Origin: Agapetus fuscipes
Taxonomy: Eukaryota > Arthropoda > Insecta > Trichoptera > Glossosomatidae
Reading direction: 5' to 3'
Length of the DNA stretch: 64,000 bases
Assembly (NCBI GenBank): GCA_951799405.1
Contig: OX637341.1
Span: 17,847,659-17,911,658, forward strand
The notes below the pieces were generated by a model. It was not told the origin of the DNA. It saw only the letters and a list, made by a program, of their open reading frames with translations, and ran no database searches. The position numbers were made by a program, and so were the translations under genes. This document shows positions 20,270-30,910 of this stretch, piece by piece. Each line of letters opens with the position of its first letter. The stretch's first letter is position 1.

Positions 20270-20572
20270 TTTCGTTTAAAAGGCAGTAGTGCATAAACGA
20301 CATAAGCTAAATTGTTCAGGAGAACAGTTAAAAGTTTAAGATTGCAGAAAAATGGCATAACTTTTAGGTTTTTTTTATCATATCGTTAAAATCAAAACAG
20401 CTCTAAAATCAAAAAAATAAAGGCAGTTCTATTAATGTGGTTTTTATATGTTTTACGTTTTTTTATGTCACAAGCGCCTTTAGGACAAAAAAGGCCAAAA
20501 TCTTGTCGGTTAGACCAAAACCATACTTCGTAAACGCAGTTGTTTGCTTGGGCATAAACAACACAAAAATCA
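20270..20572 (-). repeat. dispersed repeat D, copy 2
   Basis: Reverse-oriented counterpart of 15250-15912, without the internal duplication. CR1-like (20574-20610) and LINE sequence follow. Confidence 0.65.
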
Positions 20573-20573
20573 A

Positions 20574-20785
20574 ACGGTCTTATATAGAAATCATCAACTC
20601 ATCATCATAGGTGAAATGACGAAGCCAGCAGGGCGCAAGGTTGTGGAAAGATCTAGAGCTAAATGAATGAATTGAGTGGTGGTGAACTGGATGAAGATAT
20701 CCGTTGGAAAGCCAGCGCTGTCAACGGTTGATTAAAGAGACCATGTTGCATCTCGAGCTGTCGTGCCAATGATGATGATGATGAT
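20574..20785 (+). mobile_element. LINE 3' ends: CR1-like stub then (ATG)n-tailed end
   Basis: 20574-20610 (ACGGTCTTATATAGAAATCA, TCATCATCAT) resembles the 3' terminus of the CR1 copy at 5116. 20640-20785 ends CQRLIKETMLHLELSCQ-stop and a (TGA)n tail like the copy at 10506. Confidence 0.6.
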
Positions 20786-21414
20786 CGTAATAATATCATT
20801 CATTCATGAATTACTAATAGTGTAATGAATTTACAATTCGCTATCAGGCACATACCTGTGATTTAAGCCGTGTCTGACTAATTTTGTAATTTTAACTGGA
20901 ATTTGAATATTTGAGTGTTTCATAAACGCTGTTAAATACTTTATTGCCAACGTGTTGATTGTGATAAAGAATTTATGAACGCAGAAATTTACAACAGTTA
21001 CACATTGGCAACACTTTTGTAAGATTCAGTTTTATTATTATTAACTTTAACATAGAATCTAGCGGGAATAAAAAATACAAAAGAAATATTAAAAATGTAA
21101 ATATAAAGAAAATAAGAAAGAGAAAATAAAAAAAAACAAAATATCATCCATAATATCTTACATGAAAATTATTGCTTTTCAAGAATGACACGTCTTTTCA
21201 TTATTCTTCAGATACTAATTAATTTAAATACAAATGGCAAAAAAAAAAACACTTTTGTGTGTGTCACACCTCAAAGGCACTCTTAATCACTAATGAGTAT
21301 TTGATAAAGGTGAGCTTTCAGTGCTCTCTACAAATGTCAACAGATTATGAATTACTCACTCCGGGTGGCAGTCTGTTCTACTTCATTTCGCCACCCCAGT
21401 GGTTGTTAGGCTTT
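20786..21414. other. unassigned AT-rich sequence
   Basis: No gene recognised. Confidence 0.35.
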
Positions 21415-21632
21415 CCTATCATTTAATTCAAAGATTACCTCTCGATAACATTGTCTTAAGAATCACATTCTACACAATCTGAGCTATAAAAAAAATACTA
21501 CAAGATAATGTCAGAGTTATTTTCAATATTTTTAAAATTCATTTCCAGTTTTCATAAGACACATTGGTCCAATATACAAACCTTGCTTATGTGAAATTAA
21601 CTCTGATGGAAATAAGACAAACAAACACAAGG
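21415..21632 (+). repeat. dispersed repeat E, copy 1
   Basis: Shares CACATTCTACACAATCTGAG, TTTTCATAAGACACATTGGT and CTCTGATGGA in order with 29135-29315, and in reverse with 50440-50672. Class unknown. Confidence 0.65.
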
Positions 21633-21799
21633 AGACGATGCGGGATGATTTGTCCCGCGATCCGGAAAGCACGGTCCTTAGAATAAGTGTGTATTTGAAG
21701 GCGACAATATTTGTTTATACTTGATTTTATTGTTACATATATATAAAAGCGTATGGTAGTATTAGCGCACACGTTGTCCCAATTAAGCTGGTGAAACAG

Positions 21800-22130
21800 T
21801 CCGGTCGATAGCTCAGGTGGTAGAGTGCTTGCATTCCATGCCGAAAGCTCGGGTTCGAATCCCACCGAGGGTGTCAGAAATGATTTCCCGTTTTGGTGTT
21901 TATTTCAAAACCCCAAAATAAAATACCGGCAAGGTTTACTCAGCCTTCACAAGAAATGAGTACCAGCACTCTCGGGAGCTGGGAAACCTCCACTTCAACT
22001 GAAGTGGTTGGCGTAAGGCCGGCCCCCTTACCTGTAAAAATAAATAAGTTCAACTCGCCACATGCGACCCGTTCGGGGATAACGCGGCAAGAAGTTACAC
22101 TATATGTGTAGCTTAGTTGCGTTGCGTTTT
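21800..22130 (+). mobile_element. SINE-C, full length
   Basis: A box TAGCTCAGGTGG, B box GGTTCGAATCC, intact body and GTGTAGCTTAGTTGCGTTGC end. A LTR-like repeat follows directly. Confidence 0.9.
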
Positions 22131-22134
22131 TAAA

Positions 22135-22325
22135 CAACGCTCTGGTGTGGAATCACCCACAATATATGAGAGAATCGAGAACAGTCCGTATGAACGTATA
22201 TATATGTGAGCCGCAATTATGTGCAGGTCAAGTCGATTGAGACATTGAGCTGTGAAGTCGATAAACTAAGAGCTAGAAAAGTGATCAATACATTGTAAAC
22301 CGACGTTGTGTAAAGTAAATCTGGA
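22135..22325 (+). repeat. dispersed repeat H (LTR-like), copy 1
   Basis: Matches 54205-54420 in reverse: TATGAACGTATATATATGTG (TATA-like), GAGCCGCAATTATGTGCAGG, CATTGAGCTGTGAAGTCGAT and AGCTAGAAAAGTGAT. The TATA-like core and TG start hint at a solo LTR; this is inference, as no paired LTR or coding part was found. Confidence 0.5.
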
Positions 22326-22439
22326 AAAATAAAAGTAAACGGAGGATAAAGGTCCCCCGTCGCTTCGAGCCTTGGAAATGTTCCCCGCTCGAGGGAATGA
22401 AGCAGACAAAATTACTGAAAGTAGAACATGGTCTAACCC

Positions 22440-22690
22440 GAGAAAAACTATATCAAATAAAGATTTTAAATTATGATTACGGTTGTTAGACATTTTATAA
22501 AATGAAACAAACGGATTTTACTGAACGTGCAAAAGAGAAAAACGATTTTTTTTACGTTTCGTCGGAGTCATATCCGACGTCCTCAGGAGGCGTGTGTCTT
22601 CTACAAAGAAGAACCACGAACTGTTGAGTTATTGTTGTTTGATCGAGGCCGAAGGTTGTAGGTACTTTTATTAACCTTCGGTGATGCATC
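22440..22690 (-). mobile_element. Penelope-like terminal repeat, single arm
   Basis: Same sequence as one arm of the palindrome at 25850-26239 (CGGATTTTACTGAACGTGC, TTTCGTCGGAGTCATATCCG, GATCGAGGCCGAAGGTTGTA), with flanking AATTATGATTACGGTTGTTA also found beyond that palindrome. Here it is not inverted. Confidence 0.6.
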
Positions 22691-23472
22691 CATAGATGTT
22701 GCAATAGCTCCATTTGTACAGAAGGACGATATTATGTCGTCCTGTGAATTAATCTGACGATTTAAGTAAAATAATACAATAATGTATGGTTACGTATTAT
22801 TCTTTAGTTTCCGTTTGATGATTGGTTTTGACTGGTGCCCTCTAGGGGAGAGTGGGCCTGGGTGGGACGCATCCGATTTTGAATTTTTGCGGTTTGATCG
22901 ACTTGATTGCATCGCCGATTGCAAAAAGAGCGGCCGCATGCAAATACGAAGCATCTGAATAATTTCATACTTATACACATATGTATGTGTGAACATGCAT
23001 GTGCGCCGCCGAAATTTCAGGAAATTAAAAACTGCGGTACAAAGAGTACAATTTGATGATTGTTTTAATAAAGGTTGTCTCGTAATTTTGTAATATATAC
23101 TCGTATATAATACACATAGATTGAAAAACAGCTATGAATGTTGGTATGTACATTATTTTCACTTATACAAAAGTAGCTAAATTAAATGTTTTATTGTATA
23201 AAACATGAAGAACATTCAAACTTTTTAAGGATAATAGGTCACCTATATACAATGATGTCGGAACATTTTTGAATTTGGAACTTTTTGTCGGCGAGAAAAT
23301 GTCAGGCTTGTATGGGACTGCTGGTTTAGCAACCAATAACAAAATATTTGAATGCATTTTCCTTAGTAACCCGACTTCATTATAATCCTTTTTTAAAATG
23401 TTTCCTTAAATATATTTTTTGTTCAAATAAAATATTAACACGTCATAAGATTGTTTATGAATCCTTCTTGCA
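22691..23472. other. unassigned sequence
   Basis: No gene or repeat recognised. 22840-23010 is somewhat GC-rich. Confidence 0.35.
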
Positions 23473-23720
23473 TCTGTAATCTATAATCTAAGTTGCTAGG
23501 ATATATTCATTTAAAGTTCTCAAATGCATGCCCACAAACAAACACGTGTAGTTGGCGCTTCAAATGCTGAATGTGTACTTACAAATAAAATCCAAACCTC
23601 AAATGAACATAAGCCCTACAACTTTTGCCGACCTTTTCTGACACAGGGGTGACATTGGCAAAGTGAACCATTTTTTACAGTATGGGTTGTCAGCCGCATA
23701 CCAACCTATAAGTCAAGGAA
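23473..23720 (-). mobile_element. family A element, full length, tail unit ATTATAG
   Basis: Minus strand, from TTCCTTGACTTATAGGTTGG (ending 23720) to the ATTATAGATTACAG tail. Confidence 0.9.
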
Positions 23721-23739
23721 CTATCAAAAAAGTAAAATT

Positions 23740-23880
23740 TAAAATAAAATTATTTTTTTCAAACACGTAGTTTTATTTTCATAATTATAATTTCTACCTC
23801 AAGTACTTTCGACCTTCAATAGTCAGGTCATTATCAAGAGTCTCTTAAGTTCAATATTTACTGCCGGCATTTTAGAAAAA
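23740..23880 (-). mobile_element. Penelope-like terminal repeat
   Basis: Minus strand reads CTTGATAATGACCTGACTAT, AGGTCGAAAGTACTTGAGGT and a TGAAAATAAAACTACGTGTT block, matching the Penelope-like end at 28830-28920. Confidence 0.65.
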
Positions 23881-24545
23881 GCATGAGAACCACAAATTTA
23901 AGTTGTGACTATTCTGACTAACAATTTTAACTATACAGTAAATATAATATGCTTACAATACTTATACATTGTAAATTAATAAATGGACGCTTTAATGTTT
24001 GTATATATAAAATGTATCATGTAATAAACGTTGTATGGTATTTTGGTGAACAACTATTTAATTCAACATCAAACAAAAATGGCGTACATTTTGCACGGTA
24101 CACGATGTCCAGCGGTCGCGAAAAATGTTTCGATGTAAAAATAATGTCATTCGCTCAAGAGCACTCTGCGCCCTGTGCGCCAAATTGTAATAAATGACTA
24201 AAAAATGTTGTGAAACGATTCACTTATATTGTTTTTGTGTATAATTCACGAGAAGGGGGGAGGGGGTTGCCTGCCCGGCCAATTAATGATTTTTTTCAAA
24301 CAAATGAATTTATAATTAAGTGCATCAGTTGTCGTTCCGGTGTTTACCCCGCTTTCCCCTATCGCGAGCGCCCTAGTCTAGGATGGTATATTTTGAAAGA
24401 GATTTTTTCTATCACTGTTAAAAAATGGCGGGTGATCTGTAATGTAGGCGGCTAAGGCCAAAAATAAACTTTCATTTTTATAGATGTTTTGTAAATTTTT
24501 TAGTGTTTGTTTGTTTGTAAAACTGGATGTTATTAATTGCTTATA
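23881..24545. other. unassigned, with a GC-rich patch
   Basis: No repeat recognised. 24250-24400 contains GAAGGGGGGAGGGGGTTGCC and TACCCCGCTTTCCCCTATCG but no convincing coding frame. Confidence 0.35.
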
Positions 24546-24798
24546 TTCCTTGACTTATAAGTTGGTATGAGGCTGGCTAACCATACTGTAAAAATGGTTC
24601 ACTTTGCCAATGTCATCACTGTTTTAGGGAAGGTCGGTAAGAGTTGCAGGGCTTATGTTCATTTGAGATTGGGTTTTTATAATGTAGGTCCACATGCGGC
24701 ATGCGTGAGCGCGAAATTATGCGTGTCTGCTTGTGGGAATGCATTTATGTAATGTGGATCTGAAACATTATCTTTGCAACCTAGACTTAGATTTAGAC
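24546..24798 (+). mobile_element. family A element, full length
   Basis: TTCCTTGACTTATAAGTTGG start, GTAGGTCCACATGCGGCATG sub-type, ending CAACCTAGACTTAGATTTAG. Confidence 0.9.
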
Positions 24799-24799
24799 A

Positions 24800-24990
24800 G
24801 TTAGACCATTCTTCAGTTGTTATTCTTTTGTAGACAGTCTACAGTAGACATTCTCTAGAAGTTCTTCTTTTGTAATGATTTTTCAGAAGTCATTTTTTTT
24901 TGTAGACTTTCTTCGGTAGACATTCTTAAAGAAACATTACTTAGTAGACATTCTGTTCAGTAGATATTTTTTTAGTATAAATTTTCAATG
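24800..24990. repeat. degenerate TAGACATTCT-type repeat
   Basis: Irregular array of TAGACATTCT, TAGACTTTCT and TAGACAGTCT variants spaced 20-40 bp, with intervening CTTTTGTA. Old tandem repeat. Confidence 0.5.
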
Positions 24991-25777
24991 TCATGCATAA
25001 CTATCAGTACCATTAGGTAGGCACGTTGAATTAATTTATTTACACAGACAAAGGTAAGTTAAGAAATGTATAGAAAAATATAAATGTAATCCGATCGACA
25101 CCAAACTTCCTTTGATTCATCTTGAGGATACACTACTTACACGTTTTCTAAAAAAAAAAAAAAAAAATTTTTTTCACATAGGTAGGTACATACATTAAAA
25201 AAAACATTTGTAATCTAATCGACATCATACTTCACGCGATGTCTTTCGAAGGTAGCCATACATCTTTATTCACGGACTGCACAGTCAAAATAATTTGTCA
25301 CTCTAAATTGTAGATCATAGTTGCATGGGCCGAATTTATCGATACATCAACATATTTTTTTTCAATCTTTCACTTTTTTGCACAGCTCTTAGCTTGAAAT
25401 GTACGGCATTCCGCAAAAGAGGGCCAGCTACACAAAAGGCAACGATCCGTGTTAGGCATTGCGGAAACTGGCGGAACAAGTCGCAGCCTGGGAGGACCGT
25501 GCAATTGACAATTTTTGGTTAACTTAATTATTTATAAAATGCTGTTTTTCCGCTGCCCGCTTTGTTTTTGGCGACAGCGCAATAAAACCCGCGGTCGCTT
25601 ATTTTTCGATTCCGCCATTGTGGTTTTTGAAAGGTGCGGGGCAAAGGGCGGCGCGGGGGAATTCATATTTCCGACTGTATATGAGTGCACTATGTTTGTA
25701 TATACCTATGTAATGGAATGGCACACTGCAATACATTGACTTGTGATACCTGAGGACTATAAACTAAAATATTCTAA
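24991..25777. other. unassigned, with a GC-rich patch
   Basis: 25380-25680 is GC-rich (GCAATAAAACCCGCGGTCGC, AAAGGTGCGGGGCAAAGGGC) and not repeated elsewhere in the window. No family motif in its frames. Confidence 0.3.
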
Positions 25778-25849
25778 ATCTAAGTTGCAAAGATATATAT
25801 CATTTGATATTCATATTATTAAATGCATTCCCCCAAGCAGACACGTATG
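25778..25849 (-). mobile_element. family A element, 3' end only
   Basis: Minus-strand TACGTGTCTGCTTGGGGGAA to CAACTTAGATTTAGAAT. It stops at the start of the palindrome. Confidence 0.7.
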
Positions 25850-26239
25850 ATTTTAAAGAATGAAAAAAACGGATTTTACTGACCGTGCAAAAGAGAAGAA
25901 CGATTTTCTCTACGTTTCGTCGGAGTCATATCCAACGTCCTCAGGAGACGTGTGTCCTCTATAAGGAGGAACCACGAACTGTTGAATTATTGTTGTTATT
26001 AGATCGAGGCCGAAGGTTGTAGGTATTTTTAGTAACCTGTGGAGATACAGCCATAGATAAAAATACCTACAACCTTCGGCCTCGATCTAACAACAACAAT
26101 AATTCAACAGTTCGTGGTTCCTCCTTATAGAGGACACACGTCTCCTGAGGACGTCGGATATGACTCCGACGAAACGTAGAGAAAATCGTTCTTCTCTTTT
26201 GCCCGGTCAGTAAAATCCATTTTTTTCATTCTTTAAAAT
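25850..26239. mobile_element. 390-bp near-perfect palindrome of Penelope-like terminal repeats
   Basis: Two arms of about 180 bp, differing at only a few positions (one 3-base indel), surround a spacer of about 30 bases (26042-26072). Each arm contains GATCGAGGCCGAAGGTTGTA, the hairpin CGTCGGA...TCCGACGAAACGT and a CGGATTTTACTGACCG-like end. The arm sequence also exists as a single copy at 22440-22690. Penelope-like assignment rests on the hairpin style and is inference. Confidence 0.75.
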
Positions 26240-26289
26240 GTCTAACGACCGTAATCATAATTTAAAATCTTTAAACACACGTATGAGTT

Positions 26290-26770
26290 CACGGCTCAGG
26301 ATCTTCTTCTTCTTCGTGTCAGCTTTACACCGCATTGGTCCAGTAACGAGCAATGTCTACAACTCTTTGGTTTCCCGCAAAGAGATCATCCATGGAGCAG
26401 CTTGTCGGACAGGAGGGACAACACCGCAGGTGCTCCATAGTTTGCTGAGCTCCACACTCACATAGTGTAAAGTCCTCCAGTCCCAGAAATCCCCAGGTCG
26501 ACATGTTGGCCCGGGCTCTTCCAACATTGGTCCTCAATCTCTTCATAGATTTCCACACGGACCACTCGAGGTTCTTTCCTGGAGGTAGGCTCTCTGCAGG
26601 CTGCACAAAACTCTCAGGGCATTCCTCTTTCCACATTCGCAATCTCTCCGGCACTGGATCCGTAGACAAGGGCGGCCCAGGATGTTCAAGCGGGAAGCGG
26701 CAAGACCCCAACTGAGGTGGCTGGATGGAGATCAAGATAACTGCAGGCAGAGGATGGCTGAACACAGTAG
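26290..26770 (-). mobile_element. non-LTR retrotransposon 3' end, (AAG)n tail
   Basis: Minus-strand frame 26325-26765 has the C-terminal signature of insect LINEs: MKRLRTNVGRARANMSTWGF, then CECGAQQTMEHLRCC (a Cys/His knuckle-like motif), VDIARYWTNAV and a stop, then CTGACACGAAGAAGAAGAAG. The upstream polymerase is absent. Clade not determined. Confidence 0.8.
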
Positions 26771-26844
26771 CCGATAGACAAACATAGGGAAGATTGGAGA
26801 AGGCTTACGTCTAGGAGTAGACTGACAAAGGCTGAAGAAGAAGA

Positions 26845-26932
26845 ATACATTTTGATGCTCCGACAGGATTTGAACCCACGACTTCGACACACGAGTCCGA
26901 AGCGCTAACCATTATAGTACGGACCGGTCTTC
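26845..26932 (-). mobile_element. SINE head (tRNA-like)
   Basis: Minus strand: GACCGGTCCGTACTATAATG, TTAGCGCTTCGGACTCGTGT and a B box GGGTTCAAATCC. It is a SINE-B-type head lacking the usual body. Confidence 0.65.
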
Positions 26933-27349
26933 ATATATTATGTTATAGTATATGAAACTTTAAGTTTAATATTATGGTAAAATCTGAACATTTGGGAAAA
27001 TTTCCATAACAATGAAAAGCGATTAAAGAGACAAATGGATAAATTGAGTTTTCACGTATAGTCAAAAGTCACAAGTCACTCATCATTTATTAAGTGACAT
27101 CACTGGTAATAGCGTAAGTGATTTCACTCGTGGAATAGCGCAAGTGATAGCTGATATAACATAAAATAAGTGATAACTCATGCATGATGCGAATTAAGTA
27201 TTGTGACAAGTTTGATGAAAAGTAAAATGGATTTCATTACTGTATTAGATCCAGTATTGAAAATAAGCTGTGTATGAGAAATATTCATTTTCACAATCGA
27301 AAATTTCCCAAATGATTGTTTTTTTAGATTTTTTAAAAGTTGTATTAAT
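26933..27349. other. unassigned AT-rich sequence
   Basis: No gene or repeat recognised. Confidence 0.4.
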
Positions 27350-27532
27350 TCATGAGGTTGACGACCCATATACTGTAAATAGTGCCACATTGCCAATGTC
27401 ATTCCTGCTTCAGGAAGGGCGGCAAGTGTCGCTGGACTTGTGTTTATTTGAGATTTTGATTTCTATAACGTAAGAACACATGCAGCATCTGTTATTGTAG
27501 ACTAGCACGTTTTTGCTTGTACATATAAAATC
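27350..27532 (+). mobile_element. family A element, decayed
   Basis: Islands CATGAGGTTGACGACCCATA, CATTGCCAATGTCATTCCTG and TTATTTGAGATTTTGATTT in family order. Confidence 0.65.
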
Positions 27533-27544
27533 TCTATAATGTAG

Positions 27545-27772
27545 GTTTCAAAGATATTTTAATATTTAAAATTCATATTTAATGCATGCTCACAACGAGC
27601 CGTGTGTAGGTTCAAGCTTTCAAATACTGCACATGTACCTAACAATTTAAAACTAAGCCTCCAATAAACATAAAATCTGTCAATTTTGCCAACCTTACCT
27701 GAAACAGGTATGGCATTGGCAAAGGGAACCATTTTTTTCAGTTTCGTTGGACAGCCTCATACCATTCTTTAA
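27545..27772 (-). mobile_element. family A element, decayed
   Basis: Minus strand, with AATGGTATGAGGCTGTCC, TTCCCTTTGCCAATGCCATA and an old 3' end. It is tail-to-tail with the preceding copy. Confidence 0.7.
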
Positions 27773-27849
27773 GCCATTCAATATGAATCTTAAAATTGAT
27801 TATTTATGTTTTCTTAAAACCAAATTACTGATTAAACACTGTTTCTTTT

Positions 27850-27935
27850 CACTCAATATATCAATTTATTTCAATTATAGATTACTACGTTTTCGACCCT
27901 ATAGGTCGTCATCAGCTAGGATTACAATCAATGAA
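27850..27935 (-). mobile_element. Penelope-like terminal hairpin
   Basis: Minus strand reads CTAGCTGATGACGACCTATA then GGGTCGAAAACGTAGTAATC. CTGATGA and GAAAA flank a GACC/GGTC stem, a hammerhead-like arrangement with one extra C. Confidence 0.5.
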
Positions 27936-28240
27936 TCTTAAAAGATTGCATATCTTTGAAACTGAAATCATAGATTACAGTAACTGAACGAATCCATTTA
28001 GCTTTACCAATTGAATTTATCCATTTTTCAGGGGTGTGAGGCAATAGTTGCAGAGCCTATTTGTTTACGGTTTAGGTTTTATCGTAAATGTAACTACATG
28101 TTGACACCATATGTTTTTTACATTCGCCCTCCAATTTTTATCTCGTTTTTCAATGTTTGACATGTCTCACCGCGATGGAAATTTAATATCTCACAATTGT
28201 ACCAACGCAAAATAAAAGTTGCTATAAACAACAACAAAAA

Positions 28241-28534
28241 AATTATATTGGACAAACTTCCAGATCTATAAATGTAAGGTTGAAAGAACATAAGAGGGCT
28301 TTTAGGGGTTTGTCTGGTTATTCGGAGATGGCGGACCACTGTATCGAAAATGACCACTCGTTCAATAATGACGGTGTCAGGGTTCTCCATTCCGGATGCA
28401 AGGGCAGATAACTAATTGCCCTAGAAACTTTAGAAATCCACAAACATAAAAATTCTAATTCTTACAATTTGGTCAATGTCCAAATTCCTGCTGCCTCACC
28501 TTTGTTTTTAACTAATTGTGCTTCTTTATCGTGA
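28241..28534 (+). pseudogene. Penelope-like element, GIY-YIG endonuclease C-terminus
   Basis: The translated segment begins NYIGQTSRSINVRLKEHKRA, the core of the GIY-YIG nuclease domain carried by Penelope-like retroelements. It continues with MADHCIENDHSFNND and VRVLHSGCKGR, then an in-frame stop and LIALETLEIHKHKN. Upstream reverse transcriptase sequence is not detected. The nuclease normally nicks target DNA for insertion; this copy is broken by the stop and 5' truncation. Confidence 0.8.
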
Positions 28535-28970
28535 CTTATTAATTTGATTTCTCTACGGTTTTTGTTTTGTCAATTTTTTAATATTGTAATTATAATATGT
28601 GTCATCTCATTATTGTACCTATTTGTCATAAATTATTATTTTTATTTAGATTTCTCTATGGGTTGTTGTTTTGTCAATTTGTTATATCATTATATAATAT
28701 TGTAATTATATTATGTCTATTCTATTATGTCATTTCCTTATTGTACCTATTTGTCATACCTAAATCATTATTTTTATTTTATTTCTCTATGGTGTTTGTC
28801 TTGTCAATTTTTGTAATTTAGTATCCTCTTGATAATGACGTGAATAAGTCGAATGTACTTGAGGTGGAAATAAATACTCAATTTGTGAAAATAAAACTAG
28901 CTGTGTTTTTTATAATTTTTTATAATTATTTATAAAAATGAATTTTCACTGTGTGAATACACAAACTTTA
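28535..28970 (+). mobile_element. Penelope-like 3' region with internal tandem repeats
   Basis: Follows the GIY-YIG remnant. Three diverged copies of a roughly 100-120-bp unit (TTTCTCTATGG, GTTTTGTCAATTT, TATTGTACCTATTTGTCATA) lead to CTTGATAATGACGTGAATAA, GTCGAATGTACTTGAGGTGG and the end AATTTTCACTGTGTGAATAC, which recur at 18235-18425 and 23740-23880. Confidence 0.7.
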
Positions 28971-29134
28971 AAAAGTCTAAAAAAAATATAGTTAACCGTT
29001 TTGAAAAGTTGTACCGAAAAAAGTAAAAAAAATTGTAAGAAAAATTGTTATAAAAAAGTGGTTCAGTGCTTGTTAGGCCTATCTAAAATTTGATTCAAAT
29101 ATGACCTTTAAATGAAATTGTTAAAAAAAAAAAC

Positions 29135-29315
29135 AAAACACATTCTACACAATCTGAACTGAGAAAAACACATAGAACACCATAGTGTGATAGTTGTTTG
29201 GTATTTTCGAAATCAATTTCCAGTATTCATAAGACACATTGGTCCAGTAAACATACAAACATTGCTCATGTGAGGTTATCTCTGATGGACATAAGACAAA
29301 CAAGAACTAAGGTGA
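29135..29315 (+). repeat. dispersed repeat E, copy 2
   Basis: ACACATTCTACACAATCTGA, TTCATAAGACACATTGGTCC and ATCTCTGATGGACATAAGAC in order. Confidence 0.65.
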
Positions 29316-29406
29316 ACTAATACCAACTATGTAATATTGCAACTTACTTACATCGACTGTACACACCTACATATTGTTTTGCTTCTCAATGTTAAAAAAA
29401 ACTCAA

Positions 29407-29721
29407 CTAAGATACATACATAGTGTAACTTCTTGCCGCGTTATCCCGAAGGAGTCGCACATGGCGAGTGAACCAATGTATTTTTTCAGGTAAGGGGGCC
29501 GGCCTTACGCCAACCACTTCAGTAAAGTGGGGAGTTACCCAGATCCCGAGGGGGCCGGTCCTCATTTCTTGTGAAGGCTGAGTAAGCCTTGCCGGTTTTT
29601 TTTAATTTAATGTTTGAAATAAACACCGAAACGGGAAATAATTTCTGACACCGTCGGCGGTATTCGAACCTGAGCTCTCGGTATAGAATGCCAAGACTCT
29701 ACCAACTGAGCTATCGACCGG
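29407..29721 (-). mobile_element. SINE-C, full length
   Basis: Minus strand: head TCCGGTCGATAGCTCAGTTG, B box GGTTCGAATACC, body and CGGGATAACGCGGCAAGAAG end. Confidence 0.9.
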
Positions 29722-29844
29722 ATATCGAACAGAAAACAAATTCTAATTTAAAAACCCCAGCCGCCAACATTACAGATCAACCGCCATTTCTTTCTGTCTT
29801 TACACGTTTCTTTCATTTCCTCCAGAGTCATCTGTAAAAACCTA

Positions 29845-30137
29845 TAGGGGTCTTTCCATATATTACGTCATTCGCATGAAGGGGAGGGGGAGTCTGGTCT
29901 GCGGATGATGGCAAATGATATACGAGTACCAAAATTGACGTCGTTCTTGTAAATACCAATTTCTACAAAATATACAAAATATAATGTAAGTAATATAACA
30001 TTATTAATTATTAAGCTCATCAATTATTACAGCAAGAAGGAGAGGGGGGGTCATTAGATAATGACTAAAGGATGATTGTAAGGGGGGGGGGTCGAAAATC
30101 GGCCAAAATCGATGACGTAATTTATGGACGGCCCCTA
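29845..30137. mobile_element. TIR MITE, GGGGNCNTCCATAAATTACGTCA-type ends
   Basis: The left end TAGGGGTCTTTCCATATATT and the right end reversed, TAGGGGCCGTCCATAAATTA, are inverted repeats continuing through ACGTCAT. It is 293 bp, internally G-rich (AGGGGAGGGGGA, GGGGGGGG) and without coding capacity. Superfamily not determined. Confidence 0.7.
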
Positions 30138-30454
30138 GGTACATTCTGTTGCTTTTTAATGTACACGTTTGAATATGAATTTAGATAGAGGTTTAGTTAC
30201 AAAGTTTAAGCTGGAAAATGTAGCATCACGCTGCAGCAGTGTTTTTACACATCATCTGCTACAGTTTAGCAGTAAGCAATGAATAAGCGCGCACTGCTGC
30301 AGTATTGAAGTGGCCATTTGCCGGGAATCGGCTCCTCAATCAGTCACTAATCTCTCGTCATCAGAAGCGTAATGATGCCAGAGAGACTAGCCAGTGATGA
30401 CCAACCTGTCTGGGCTGGAAGTCTCATCACAACGGTAAATTCTTACCTACCAAC

Positions 30455-30712
30455 TTCTTCTTCTTCTTCTTGTGCCACTTCTAACGAAGATCGGCGATCA
30501 TCATAGCAGGTTCATCGCAGGTTCTTCAGCCACAATGTCCTTCGGCGTCCCTGAGATCTTCTCCCCTTAATCTTACCCTGAATGATAAGATGAAGGAGAC
30601 GGTACTTCTCATTTCTCATAATGTGACCGAAGTGCATTAGCTTTCCCTGCTTAATGGTAGGCAGGAGCTCCTTTGTAGTGTGCATTTGTTTGTTACCTAC
30701 CAACATCGGTAA
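30455..30712 (-). mobile_element. non-LTR retrotransposon C-terminal fragment
   Basis: Minus-strand frame 30512-30706: KQGKLMHFGHIMRNEKYRLL, IIQGKIKGRRSQGRRRTLWL, KNLR. This matches the common LINE C-terminus with GHxxRNEKYR and GKIxGRRxxGRRxxxWL motifs. It continues past a stop toward CDEPAMMIADLR-type sequence, then (AAG)n. Confidence 0.8.
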
Positions 30713-30719
30713 TATACAT

Positions 30720-30857
30720 TAATACCTGTGAATCCAAGATGGCCGCAAGTCAACAGTTGATTAGTCTTCATACAAATATTACCGAATACCGGTAATATTT
30801 GTATGAAGACCTGTCAATCCAAGATGACCGAAAGTCAACAGCTGATTAGTCTTCTAA
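30720..30857. repeat. 82-bp tandem duplication forming a hairpin
   Basis: GTCAACAGYTGATTAGTCTTC with AATCCAAGATGRCCG occurs twice. Between them GTCTTCATACAAATATTACC and its exact inverse enclose AATAC, giving a perfect stem of about 21 bp. Confidence 0.7.
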
Positions 30858-30910
30858 ATCTAATCTAAATCTAAGCTGCAAAGATATGTGCCTTGGTCAT
30901 TAATTTATAT

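Noticed and set aside
25325..25740. GC-rich patch with two open frames as a possible host exon
   Set aside because: No family motif, no matching splice-site pair; recorded only as a GC-rich unassigned patch.
29360..29722. Possible processed gene because of the CCGGCCTTACGCC block
   Set aside because: It is the body of a minus-strand SINE-C.
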